Of a DNA stretch of 64,000 nt, positions 1-7,464 are shown piece after piece; positions within the stretch are counted from its first letter, which is position 1; each line of letters starts with the position of its first letter. The DNA comes from Pseudomonas sp. PD9R (GTDB lineage: Bacteria > Pseudomonadota > Gammaproteobacteria > Pseudomonadales > Pseudomonadaceae), in the NCBI RefSeq assembly GCF_019200975.1, contig NZ_JAHTMR010000008.1, positions 78,089-142,088 of the forward strand, given 5' to 3'. The notes under the pieces were generated by a model. It did no database searches. It was given only the letters and a program-made list of their open reading frames with translations, and had not been told where the DNA came from. A program made the translations under genes and the position numbers.

Positions 1-36
1 CAGCTCCTACAGGGGGCGTGTGGCTGGCAGGCGCTT

Positions 37-145
37 CTGTAGGAGCTGTCGAGTGCAACGAGGCTGCGATCTCTTGATCTTCTGCACTTCCAGCCGCGCC
101 GAAAATCAGATCAAAAGATCGCAGCCTGCGGCAGCGCCTACAGGG
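37..145. repeat. REP-type inverted repeat (GCTGCGATC family)
   Basis: Imperfect palindrome whose outer arms are CTGTAGGAGCTG and GCGCCTACAG and whose inner arms are GCTGCGATC/GATCGCAGC. Bases 1-14 are the outer arm of another copy cut by the window edge. It lies just downstream of the sigma-54 activator gene and probably acts as a transcript-end structure. Confidence 0.85.
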
Positions 146-159
146 GGCGTTTCAACCAG

Positions 160-1596
160 TTAGTCGCGTTGCAGCTTGCGAATCAATGTGCCGATGTCGA
201 TGCCCAGGTGCTGCGCAGCCTTGCGCTTGCTGCCGCACAGGTCCACGGCCTGGAGGATGATCTGGCGTTCGAATTGCTGGACCTGAAGTTTGAGGTTCTG
301 TTCAGGGGTTTCGTCTGTGTCATCGTCTGCGATCGGCGGTTTCAATCGTTCCTGAACGCGCGCCGGTTGCAGCAACTCGGCCGGCAGATGATGCTCCTGC
401 GCTTCATCGTCAGCGAGCACCGCCAACCGTTCAAATATGTTCACCAGTTCACGAACATTGCCCGGGTAGTCATAGCTCATCAGCCGCTTGCGGCAACCGG
501 CGGACAGGCTCAGTGAAGGCTCGCGATCACCGTTGATTCGACTGAGCAATATGTCGATGAGAAACGGCAGATCATCGCGATGCTGGCGCAGCGGCGGAAT
601 TTCTACCGGCAGCACAGCGAGGCGATAGTAAAGGTCGGCGCGGAATTCTCCGGTACTCACCGAGTGGCGCAGATCCTTGTTGGTGGCCGCAATCACTTGC
701 ACCTGCACGGTTTTGCTCAACGGCGAGCCCACCGACTGAATGGTGCTGTCTTCAAGAAACTTCAGCAGCTTGGCCTGCACGTGCAACGGGATCTCGCCAA
801 TCTCGTCGAGGAACAGCGTCCCACCGGATGCCGCCTCGATATAGCCTTGCTTGCCGCCCTGCAACGCACCGGTAAAGGCGCCGCGCTCGTAGCCGAACAT
901 TTCCGACTCGAACAGGCTCTCGGGAATGCTCCCGCAGTTGACGTGTATGAACGGGCGATCACCCCAACCGGCCGCACGGTGAATATGCCGGGCAATGGCG
1001 GTCTTGCCGACGCCGGGTTCGCCCAGCAGCAACAGCCGCGCACGCCGACGGAATGCGCGCACGCCGGTGTCGGCAATGCTCGACAGCTGCGGTGACAGGT
1101 GCAGGGCGTTGTCCTGTGGATCGCGCAGGCCTTGTGGTTCCACCGGGCGACTGCCAAGTGACGCTCGACGCTGCGGCTGGCTGCCGTCGAAGTCTTTCTG
1201 GGTCAACATCCTGAACGGTTTTTCGTAGGCGCCCGTGGGAATGGCGTGGGTGCTGCTGAGCAGCACGCGACCTTCCCGGGAGCGGGTCAGGGCGCTGTTG
1301 CCGCCGCGATTCAGAGCACCGAGCAAGTCGTCGTAATTCAATGCTGAACGCTGGTAAAAATCACTCTCGGACAAACCGACAGCTTGCTGCTTCGACAGCC
1401 GGTTGACGCGCTCGGCGGCCAGGTTGAGAAAGCGCACCCGGCCTTCACCGTCGGTGACAATCAATGCTTCGCTGAAGCTGTCGAGCAAGGCGTGCAACGC
1501 GGGGGTTTCCAGCAAGGCACCCAACACTTCACTGCTGGCGTTGACCGAGGAACGCATGCCCATCTGCAATGTGGGCGGCAGGTTCGAGTCTTTCAT
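160..1596 (-). CDS. Sigma-54-dependent transcriptional activator with PAS domain
   Basis: A 478-residue enhancer-binding protein that would remodel RNA polymerase-sigma-54. A PAS-like sensor lies at about residues 35-125. The AAA+ domain (about 165-400) has Walker A GEPGVGKT at 192-199, the sigma-54 contact loop GAFTGA at 239-244 and Walker B LFLDEIGE at 261-268. The last 40 residues form a Fis-type helix-turn-helix. There is no receiver domain, so it is not a classical NtrC-type response regulator; the PAS region or the preceding gene product probably gives the signal. Its ATG overlaps the stop of the upstream PAS gene by 4 bases (ATGA), so the two are translationally coupled. No sigma-54 target gene is evident next to it, and the regulon is unknown. 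Confidence 0.93.
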   Translation of the reverse strand: MKDSNLPPTLQMGMRSSVNASSEVLGALLETPALHALLDSFSEALIVTDGEGRVRFLNLAAERVNRLSKQQAVGLSESDFYQRSALNYDDLLGALNRGGNSALTRSREGRVLLSSTHAIPTGAYEKPFRMLTQKDFDGSQPQRRASLGSRPVEPQGLRDPQDNALHLSPQLSSIADTGVRAFRRRARLLLLGEPGVGKTAIARHIHRAAGWGDRPFIHVNCGSIPESLFESEMFGYERGAFTGALQGGKQGYIEAASGGTLFLDEIGEIPLHVQAKLLKFLEDSTIQSVGSPLSKTVQVQVIAATNKDLRHSVSTGEFRADLYYRLAVLPVEIPPLRQHRDDLPFLIDILLSRINGDREPSLSLSAGCRKRLMSYDYPGNVRELVNIFERLAVLADDEAQEHHLPAELLQPARVQERLKPPIADDDTDETPEQNLKLQVQQFERQIILQAVDLCGSKRKAAQHLGIDIGTLIRKLQRD

Positions 1597-2723
1597 GGGT
1601 GCAACTCTTCGACGTGACGAACGCCCTGGCTTTCGCGAAAGACGGCGACCTTCCAGGCCACCCCGTCACGAATCAGGATGCGCGAGCAATGCACATTGAA
1701 ATTGCGGTCGCGCCCGTTCAGATCCGGCAACGGCAGGTTGTGCCAGGTGCGCTCAGGCAGGGCAGAGCCCAGTAGCAAGCGGGCGATACCGGCACCATGG
1801 GTGATGCCGAAGGTGTCTTCGAACGCCGCGTTGCGCCATTGCGGTTGCAGGTGTTCATCGATCACCAGTACGGCGTCGGGCACGGCATCGAATACCCGGC
1901 GCAGGGCATCAATGCGCTGCTCGGCGTCGTGCTGCATGCGCAGTTCCTGGCTCACGTCGCGGATACTGCCCCACATCCGCAACAGCTGCCCGTTGATAAT
2001 GGTCGCTCGTACGTCGTTCTCAACGTAGGCCGGCGAGCCATCGTGGCGCCGATCCACCGAAAGCGCGCAGTCGACGCTGAACCCGGACTCGATCAAGCGC
2101 CGCACGAACTCTTCGTTGGCCGGGCTGCGCGGCCAGTAGAGACGCACCGGTTGATGGTTGAAGTCGACATCCGACGGCATCTCGTAAACCTCGGCCATGG
2201 CGCGGTTGCACATGCGCCAGTGGGAGTCGTTTTCGAACACTTGGCGGACGATTTCGTCCGGGGAATTGTTGATGTCCACCGCCTCGGCGAACTCGATGCA
2301 CCAGTAGGCGACCTTCGCGCTTTGCAGCATCTGGCTCATCACTTCGTTGGCGTTTTGCATTTCCCGCAGTCGATGACCCAGCGTCCCCAGGGGGATTTTC
2401 AGCAGATGCAGACGCGCCGGTTGCACGCGGCGCCATTCCAGCAGGCCGCTGGCGACGACGTGAAGCAGGCCGCCGTTGTGGCGAATCAGGGTGAGTTCCA
2501 GGCTCTGGACGTGTTCGTCGGCTGGCGGGTTGGCAAACAGTGATTGCAAGGTGCGCACCGACTCGACGCTGAAGATGCGTTCGATCGGTTGCGTCAGCAG
2601 TGCTTCGGGCGCATAGCCCAATTGATCGCTCAGGCTGGCGGACAGGCTGAGCAATTGCCCGTCGGCGCTGATGGTGCTTGCGAGGGGCTGAGCTTTCTTG
2701 GCCAGTAAATTCAGGATATCCAT
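1593..2723 (-). CDS. PAS-domain sensory protein, partner of sigma-54 activator
   Basis: About 376 residues, cytoplasmic, with an N-terminal PAS-like domain (after MDILNLLAKKAQP), a second PAS-like segment around residues 130-240 and a third near the C-terminus (VFDAVPDAVLVIDEHLQPQW). No kinase, GGDEF, EAL or methyl-accepting output domain is visible. It probably senses a ligand and acts on the co-transcribed activator. The start is uncertain: the frame is open upstream to a TTG at 2780 and an ATG at 2768. The ATG at 2723 was chosen because the PAS fold begins there, but no Shine-Dalgarno sequence clearly decides it. The 4-base overlap with the activator supports one operon. Confidence 0.8.
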   Translation of the reverse strand: MDILNLLAKKAQPLASTISADGQLLSLSASLSDQLGYAPEALLTQPIERIFSVESVRTLQSLFANPPADEHVQSLELTLIRHNGGLLHVVASGLLEWRRVQPARLHLLKIPLGTLGHRLREMQNANEVMSQMLQSAKVAYWCIEFAEAVDINNSPDEIVRQVFENDSHWRMCNRAMAEVYEMPSDVDFNHQPVRLYWPRSPANEEFVRRLIESGFSVDCALSVDRRHDGSPAYVENDVRATIINGQLLRMWGSIRDVSQELRMQHDAEQRIDALRRVFDAVPDAVLVIDEHLQPQWRNAAFEDTFGITHGAGIARLLLGSALPERTWHNLPLPDLNGRDRNFNVHCSRILIRDGVAWKVAVFRESQGVRHVEELHP

Positions 2724-2900
2724 CGATGGATCGGCTCGATTTGGCGTAGGGGTGTCTGGACAGGGCATATCGCATGCCAACTGAAACGCTAATGAATATT
2801 GACCGTTGAGCGCGCGTCAAAGCTGAAATGCTGCGATATCGCAGCGAATGGGCATTTTCGCAGCACTTGATCACGCCAAGATACTAATCCGATGAACAAC

Positions 2901-3017
2901 CTGTAGGAGTTGCCGCAGGCTGCGATCTTTTGATCTGATCTTTTTAATCTTCAGCAATTCCAGAGGCGCCAAATCAAAAACCAGATCAAAAGATCGCAGC
3001 CTTCGGCAGCACCCACA
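2901..3017. repeat. REP-type inverted repeat (GCTGCGATC family)
   Basis: Arms CTGTAGGAGTTGCCGCAGGC and CTTCGGCAGCACCCAC flank GATCTTTTGATC and GATCAAAAGATC. It lies in the 764-base gene-free region before mscS, which also holds the RNA candidate at 3110-3396. Confidence 0.85.
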
Positions 3018-3109
3018 TGGGCCATAGTTTCATTGCGTTTTATCGTGGGTTTTGCAGGATGAAATCGGTCTAAAAACAAGGACCCACACGCTGAGCGCTT
3101 TGCTACTCT

Positions 3110-3396
3110 GAAGGTGTAGGTGAAAACGCAGACTGATGCGCAAGCGGATAGCGAGGAGGCGTGGGGCGCGCCCCGAAGGGTACACGGTTAGAAAGATCTC
3201 CGCGCTGAGATCCAGCCCTTATGCCGTGTGAAGCAGGACAGTGCGTAGCTTCATGTCTGTTCTGTGGGAAGCCTGATAAACCTTGTAAGCCAGAGACCAG
3301 CGCTGGCCACCTACTTGGCTCTCGAAGCCTACCTGTGCAACTGGACACATGCAGCTGCCAGGATCAAATGCCCCGACCAATCGGGGCATTTGTTTG
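3110..3396 (+). ncRNA. Candidate structured small RNA (unidentified)
   Basis: A gene-free stretch with dense stems. GATCTC (3195-3200) pairs with GAGATC (3207-3212) and is enclosed by ACACGG (3182-3187) with CCGTGT (3224-3229). CAGGACA (3234-3240) pairs with TGTTCTG (3258-3264). AGCCA (3288-3292) pairs with TGGCT (3316-3320) around the self-complementary CCAGCGCTGG (3297-3306). The 3' end is a perfect 11-bp terminator. GTGTA (3114-3118) could instead pair with TACAC (3181-3185), an alternative fold. An extended -10-like TGCTACTCT lies at 3101-3109. It does not match 6S, tmRNA, RNase P, SRP, RsmX/Y/Z or Crc-type RNAs as I know them. No plausible protein is encoded on either strand. Confidence 0.5.
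3366..3396 (+). terminator. Rho-independent terminator of the RNA candidate
   Basis: Perfect 11-bp stem, AAATGCCCCGA (3366-3376) with TCGGGGCATTT (3381-3391), loop CCAA, followed by GTTTG. No coding sequence precedes it on this strand, so it most likely ends a non-coding transcript. Confidence 0.8.
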
Positions 3397-3478
3397 TCTG
3401 CGTCCTTCATAAGCGTCGTTCGCTCCGTCGCCTGGCGCAGGCCCGGGCCGTTAGGGCAGGCGTCAGAGCACTTATCGA

Positions 3479-3508
3479 TTGACTGGCGGGGTTCACGGGC
3501 TGTGCTAG
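3479..3508 (+). promoter_or_regulatory. Candidate sigma-70 promoter for mscS
   Basis: TTGACT (3479-3484) is a good -35. After an 18-base spacer comes TGCTAG (3503-3508), a weak -10. This would give a leader of about 30 bases before the ATG at 3545. Confidence 0.4.
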
Positions 3509-3544
3509 CGTCTTGAGGTCAACCCTCATTTGCGAGCTCCAGCC

Positions 3545-4417
3545 ATGGACGAGACGATCGTTAACGTAACCACCGAAAAGTTCAACGCACTCATAGCAGT
3601 GATACAGGCCTACGGTGTCGCTTTCGCGGTCAAGATTCTGGGCGCTATCGCCTTCTGGATCGTCGGGCGCTGGCTGATCGGGTTTGCAGTCAGCATGGTG
3701 CAGAAAGGCCTGGGCAAGCAGAAGGTCGATCCGACCGTGCTGCGCTATGTCGGCTCGGCCATCACCGTGACGCTGAATATTATTCTGGTGATTGCCATCC
3801 TCGGCTACCTCGGGATGCAGACCACCACCTTCGCCGCGCTGCTTGCTGCGGTCGGCCTGGCGATTGGCATGGCCTGGTCGGGGTTGCTGGCCAATCTGGC
3901 GGCCGGGGCTTTCATTATTGTCCTGCGTCCGTTCAAGGTCGGTGATTTCATCAGTGCTGGCGGGGTGGTCGGTACAGTCACCGAGATCGGCCTGTTCGCG
4001 ACCGCGATCAACACCCCGGACAATGTGTTGACCCTGGTCGGCAACAACAAGATCTTCAGCGACAACATCCAGAACTTCACCCATAACCCGTTCCGCCGCG
4101 TCGAACTGAAGGCGCAGCTGTCTGGCGCTGCCGACTGGAAAGCCGCTGCGGCCTTGCTCAAGGAGAAAATCGCGGCCATTCCCAATGTGCTCGCCGAACC
4201 TGCGGTAGACGTGGAAATTCTGGAGTTCAACCTGGTGGGGCCAGTGCTGGCGGTGCGTCCTTACTGCCACAACGAGAATTATTGGCAGGTGTATTTCGAC
4301 ACGAACCGCACTATAAAGGATGCTCTTGGCGAAGCAGGCTTCCCGGCACCGATGCCGGCACAAACAGTGATCTTCCAGCAGGGCGCTGCATTACCCGGCG
4401 CGCTGACCAAGGAGTAA
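3545..4417 (+). CDS. MscS-family mechanosensitive channel
   Basis: About 290 residues, the size of minimal MscS. It is an inner-membrane channel that releases solutes on hypo-osmotic shock. Three N-terminal membrane segments are visible (about 10-40, 55-85 and 90-115). The third is the Gly/Ala-rich pore helix (FAALLAAVGLAIGMAWSGLL), followed by the beta-domain hallmark RPFKVGDFI and the C-terminal vestibule. ATG 3545 is preferred over an in-frame TTG at 3530 because the family's N-terminus begins there. A long hairpin follows the gene, so it is probably monocistronic. Confidence 0.93.
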   Translation: MDETIVNVTTEKFNALIAVIQAYGVAFAVKILGAIAFWIVGRWLIGFAVSMVQKGLGKQKVDPTVLRYVGSAITVTLNIILVIAILGYLGMQTTTFAALLAAVGLAIGMAWSGLLANLAAGAFIIVLRPFKVGDFISAGGVVGTVTEIGLFATAINTPDNVLTLVGNNKIFSDNIQNFTHNPFRRVELKAQLSGAADWKAAAALLKEKIAAIPNVLAEPAVDVEILEFNLVGPVLAVRPYCHNENYWQVYFDTNRTIKDALGEAGFPAPMPAQTVIFQQGAALPGALTKE

Positions 4418-4424
4418 CCGAGTC

Positions 4425-4464
4425 GGGTCGATTGCGGTCATTCCTGATTGGCCGCAATCGACCC
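4425..4464 (+). terminator. 13-bp perfect hairpin between mscS and the NRPS-like gene
   Basis: GGGTCGATTGCGG (4425-4437) pairs perfectly with CCGCAATCGACCC (4452-4464) across a 14-base loop. There is no T-run after it, so it may be a weak terminator, an mRNA 3'-end stabiliser or an attenuator. It ends 21 bases before the next ATG. Confidence 0.5.
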
Positions 4465-4485
4465 CAAGCGGAGTTAACAAGAAAA

Positions 4486-7314
4486 ATGCAGGATGTGCGT
4501 CCAAACCCCACACTTCCCCTGGAATATTGTGTCGAGCGTCCGATATTCACTGATTTTTTGCAGCAGGCGGCCCACTCGCCGGATGCAACGGCTGTCATCT
4601 CTCACGATGCGATGTGCAGTTATGGCCAGCTTGAACAGATCAGTCAGCGCCTTGCCTGCTTCCTGATTGCACAGGGCGCCACTGCATCCGACCGGGTGGT
4701 GATTGTTTCGAGTCGTTGTGCGGCTCTGGTCTACGCAATGCTCGGTGCATCGCGTGCCGGGTTGACCTTCACCGTGGCTGACATGGCCTATCCGGCCACG
4801 CGCATAGAGCAAATCATTCGAGCGCTGGAGCCTGCGTTTATTCTGCTATGCGGTGAGGCGACGTTCGACCTGGAGCACCTGGAGCCAACGGCGGCGGGCA
4901 GTTATCCGCAAGTCGTCAGAATTCCTGAATCGCCCGCCGAGTCGCTGCATCAGTTCGCCGCTGATTCAAAGCCATTGCCAGAGGTCGATCCTGGCAAGCC
5001 GGCCTACATCACCTTCACGTCAGGCAGCACCGGTGAACCGAAGGGGATCGTGACGAATCATGCGCCCTTGGTTCATTTCGTCGAGTGGCATGTCCGGCAG
5101 CACGCATTATCAAAAGACGATCGTTTTTCCCTGCTTTCCGGGCTGGGTCATGACCCTGTCTACAGGGACGTGTTCACGCCACTCTCAATCGGTGCGAAAG
5201 TTGTTGTTCCGGCACAGACCACGGTCATAGACCCTGGCGCGCTGGCGGCGTGGTTGCATCAGCATGCAATATCGATCATTCACCTGACGCCCCCGTTGGG
5301 AAAACTGATAGAAACCGGGGCGAAAATTAGCGGGTCAAGATTCCACGCCCTGCGTTATCTGTTTTGGGGTGGGGATGCATTAAGCAATACGCTGTATGAG
5401 CAAATACGCGTCATTGCACCCAATGCCACCAGCGTGAACTTTTACGGCACGACCGAAACTCCGCAAGCAATGGCGTACTACCAGGTTGACCCTGATGCCA
5501 ATAACGCCAGGATTCCGCTCGGCAAAGGAATTGAAGGCGCACAACTGCTGCTCGTGAATGAAACCAATCAGTTGGTTGGCGAAGGGGAGGTCGGCGAGAT
5601 TCTGATTCGCAGCCCTTATTTGTCGATGGGCTACTGGGGCGACACAACACAAACCCGGGAAAAGTTTGTGGTGAACCCCTTTACTCATGCAGAGCACGAC
5701 ATTTGCTATAGAACCGGCGATCTCGGCACTTATCTTTCAGATGGCAGTGTCAGTTTTCTGGGACGGGGCGACAGTCAGGTCAAGATTCGCGGTCATCGGA
5801 TCGAGCTGGCTGAAATTGAAAACGCAGTGTCGCGCCATTCCCGTGTCAAACAGTGCGTTGTGATCGCCAACAATGAAGGTTCGAACGTCAGGCTGGTGGC
5901 CTATTGCGTTTCAACAGGACCTGTTTCAGCTGCTGAATTGCGTGAGCATGTCAGTCATGAACTTCCAGACTACATGGTGCCCGCCCTATTTGGTTTTCTG
6001 GACGCCATACCACTGACACCCAACGGCAAGATCGATAAGCGAGCATTGCCGCCAGTGGTCGGTAACCCGCAGGCGACGCCCACAAGCTCGAAGCAGGCTC
6101 TGTCACCGCTTGGGCTGAAGCTGGCGAATGCCTGGGCTGAGATACTCGAAGTCCCGCATATCGACACAAATCTGTCGTTCGTGGAACTGGGTGGGGATTC
6201 GCTCTCGTTCGTTCAGGCGTCCATGGTCCTTGAGCAGCTTATCGGGCATCTCCCGGATCAATGGGAAGTCATGCCGGTTCGTGAACTGTGTGAACGGGTA
6301 AACACCACCAAACCATCAAGATTTGCCGTTCGGGCAATGGAACTGCCCGTGTTGCTGCGCGTGTTTTCTATCGTGCTTATCGTTGTCGGGCATTTTCATG
6401 TTTTTCAGAATTGGCCGTTTTTCGGCGAGACGGCAGTGTTATTTGTCGTGTCAGGTATCAGCCTGGCGAGATTCCAGTTTCAAGCCATTAATGAACGCGG
6501 TGATGCACGTACGCTTGGCAAGTCCATTGCCACGATCGCGGTGCCGACAATCCTGTATACGGCGCTGACTCAGGTGCTGTTCGACACGTTTCATTGGCAA
6601 TCATTATTGATGATTTCCAATTGGTATCCGCCGAGCGTCATCGGCAGCTTTACCTATTGGTACATTGAAGTGCTGTTGCAAATGATCGTCATCATTGGCT
6701 TCGCATTGTCGTTTGAGCGGGTTAGAAAAATAATAGTTTCGAATCCGTTTCGATCCTTGATCACGGCGTCCTGTGCTTTGGCCGTCGCAGACATCTTGAT
6801 TAATGCCTATGTGTTCGATGCCTCAGTACTCGACAACCGAGTGCCGCAGTATTACCTGGCGATCATGGTGCTGGGCATGGCAATCCACTATGCCCATTCA
6901 AATGCCCAGAAGTGGGTCGCCAGCGCGGTGGCAGTTGTTGTGATCCTGGGGCGAGACCTTCTGCAAATCTACGGCCATGGGCTGCCGTCCATACCTGGAA
7001 TGAGCGAATACGTCGATGTAGGCGTGCCGGCCATTCTCGCGCTGATCTGGATCAAGTCTATTCCGGTGCCAGGCATCCTCGCGCGAGGTCTCGCTTCAAT
7101 AGCGGCATCGACACTGTTTATTTATCTGACGCATTTTCAGTTTCAGTCCGTGGCCCGTCGCCTCTCTGACCAGCCGGCGCTCGCGGTGGTGATTGCCATC
7201 ATCGGTGGCATTGCGGTGGGTTATGTCTGGAACAAGGCCGTTCGAGTCATTTTGACGCGCTGGAATGGAGGCGCGAAGAAGAGCCGTACAGAAAAGGTCG
7301 AGGAGGTCACCTGA
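4486..7314 (+). CDS. NRPS-like protein: adenylation-carrier-acyltransferase 3 fusion
   Basis: 942 residues from ATG 4486, with GGAG about 12 bases upstream. Residues about 20-520 are an amino-acid adenylation domain: A3 TSGSTGEPKG (178-187), A5 NFYGTTETPQ (318-327), A7 YRTGDLG (408-414), A8 GRGDSQVKIRGHRIELAEIE (427-446), A10 lysine in TPNGKIDK (about 515). A carrier domain follows with the phosphopantetheine serine in LGGDSLSF (about 572). Residues about 620-930 are a multi-span membrane domain of acyltransferase-3 type, with the first-helix histidine in VVGHFHVF (636/638). There is no condensation, reductase or thioesterase domain. A hand-aligned specificity code is roughly D-P-R-L-F-G-F-Q-A-K, which I cannot assign. 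It probably loads an amino or hydroxy acid on its own carrier and passes it to an acceptor at the inner membrane. Confidence 0.88.
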   Translation: MQDVRPNPTLPLEYCVERPIFTDFLQQAAHSPDATAVISHDAMCSYGQLEQISQRLACFLIAQGATASDRVVIVSSRCAALVYAMLGASRAGLTFTVADMAYPATRIEQIIRALEPAFILLCGEATFDLEHLEPTAAGSYPQVVRIPESPAESLHQFAADSKPLPEVDPGKPAYITFTSGSTGEPKGIVTNHAPLVHFVEWHVRQHALSKDDRFSLLSGLGHDPVYRDVFTPLSIGAKVVVPAQTTVIDPGALAAWLHQHAISIIHLTPPLGKLIETGAKISGSRFHALRYLFWGGDALSNTLYEQIRVIAPNATSVNFYGTTETPQAMAYYQVDPDANNARIPLGKGIEGAQLLLVNETNQLVGEGEVGEILIRSPYLSMGYWGDTTQTREKFVVNPFTHAEHDICYRTGDLGTYLSDGSVSFLGRGDSQVKIRGHRIELAEIENAVSRHSRVKQCVVIANNEGSNVRLVAYCVSTGPVSAAELREHVSHELPDYMVPALFGFLDAIPLTPNGKIDKRALPPVVGNPQATPTSSKQALSPLGLKLANAWAEILEVPHIDTNLSFVELGGDSLSFVQASMVLEQLIGHLPDQWEVMPVRELCERVNTTKPSRFAVRAMELPVLLRVFSIVLIVVGHFHVFQNWPFFGETAVLFVVSGISLARFQFQAINERGDARTLGKSIATIAVPTILYTALTQVLFDTFHWQSLLMISNWYPPSVIGSFTYWYIEVLLQMIVIIGFALSFERVRKIIVSNPFRSLITASCALAVADILINAYVFDASVLDNRVPQYYLAIMVLGMAIHYAHSNAQKWVASAVAVVVILGRDLLQIYGHGLPSIPGMSEYVDVGVPAILALIWIKSIPVPGILARGLASIAASTLFIYLTHFQFQSVARRLSDQPALAVVIAIIGGIAVGYVWNKAVRVILTRWNGGAKKSRTEKVEEVT

Positions 7315-7464
7315 CCTGTGATTTTTGCGCTTCGAGGCTATCCTGAGTCTCAGGCATCAAATGTTGCTTCGATGATAGGTCCCCTCCGGTCATGAGGGGT
7401 CTTATGGCGTCCCACTGGCTTTTATGGACGAAAGGCCGTGGCTGCATGGATAAAAGTGGCAACG

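Noticed and set aside
3110..3396. 6S RNA, tmRNA, RNase P RNA or a riboswitch
   Set aside because: The conserved cores I know (RNase P GAGGAAAGTCC, tmRNA ends, cobalamin box, 6S rod) are absent, so the RNA is left unnamed.
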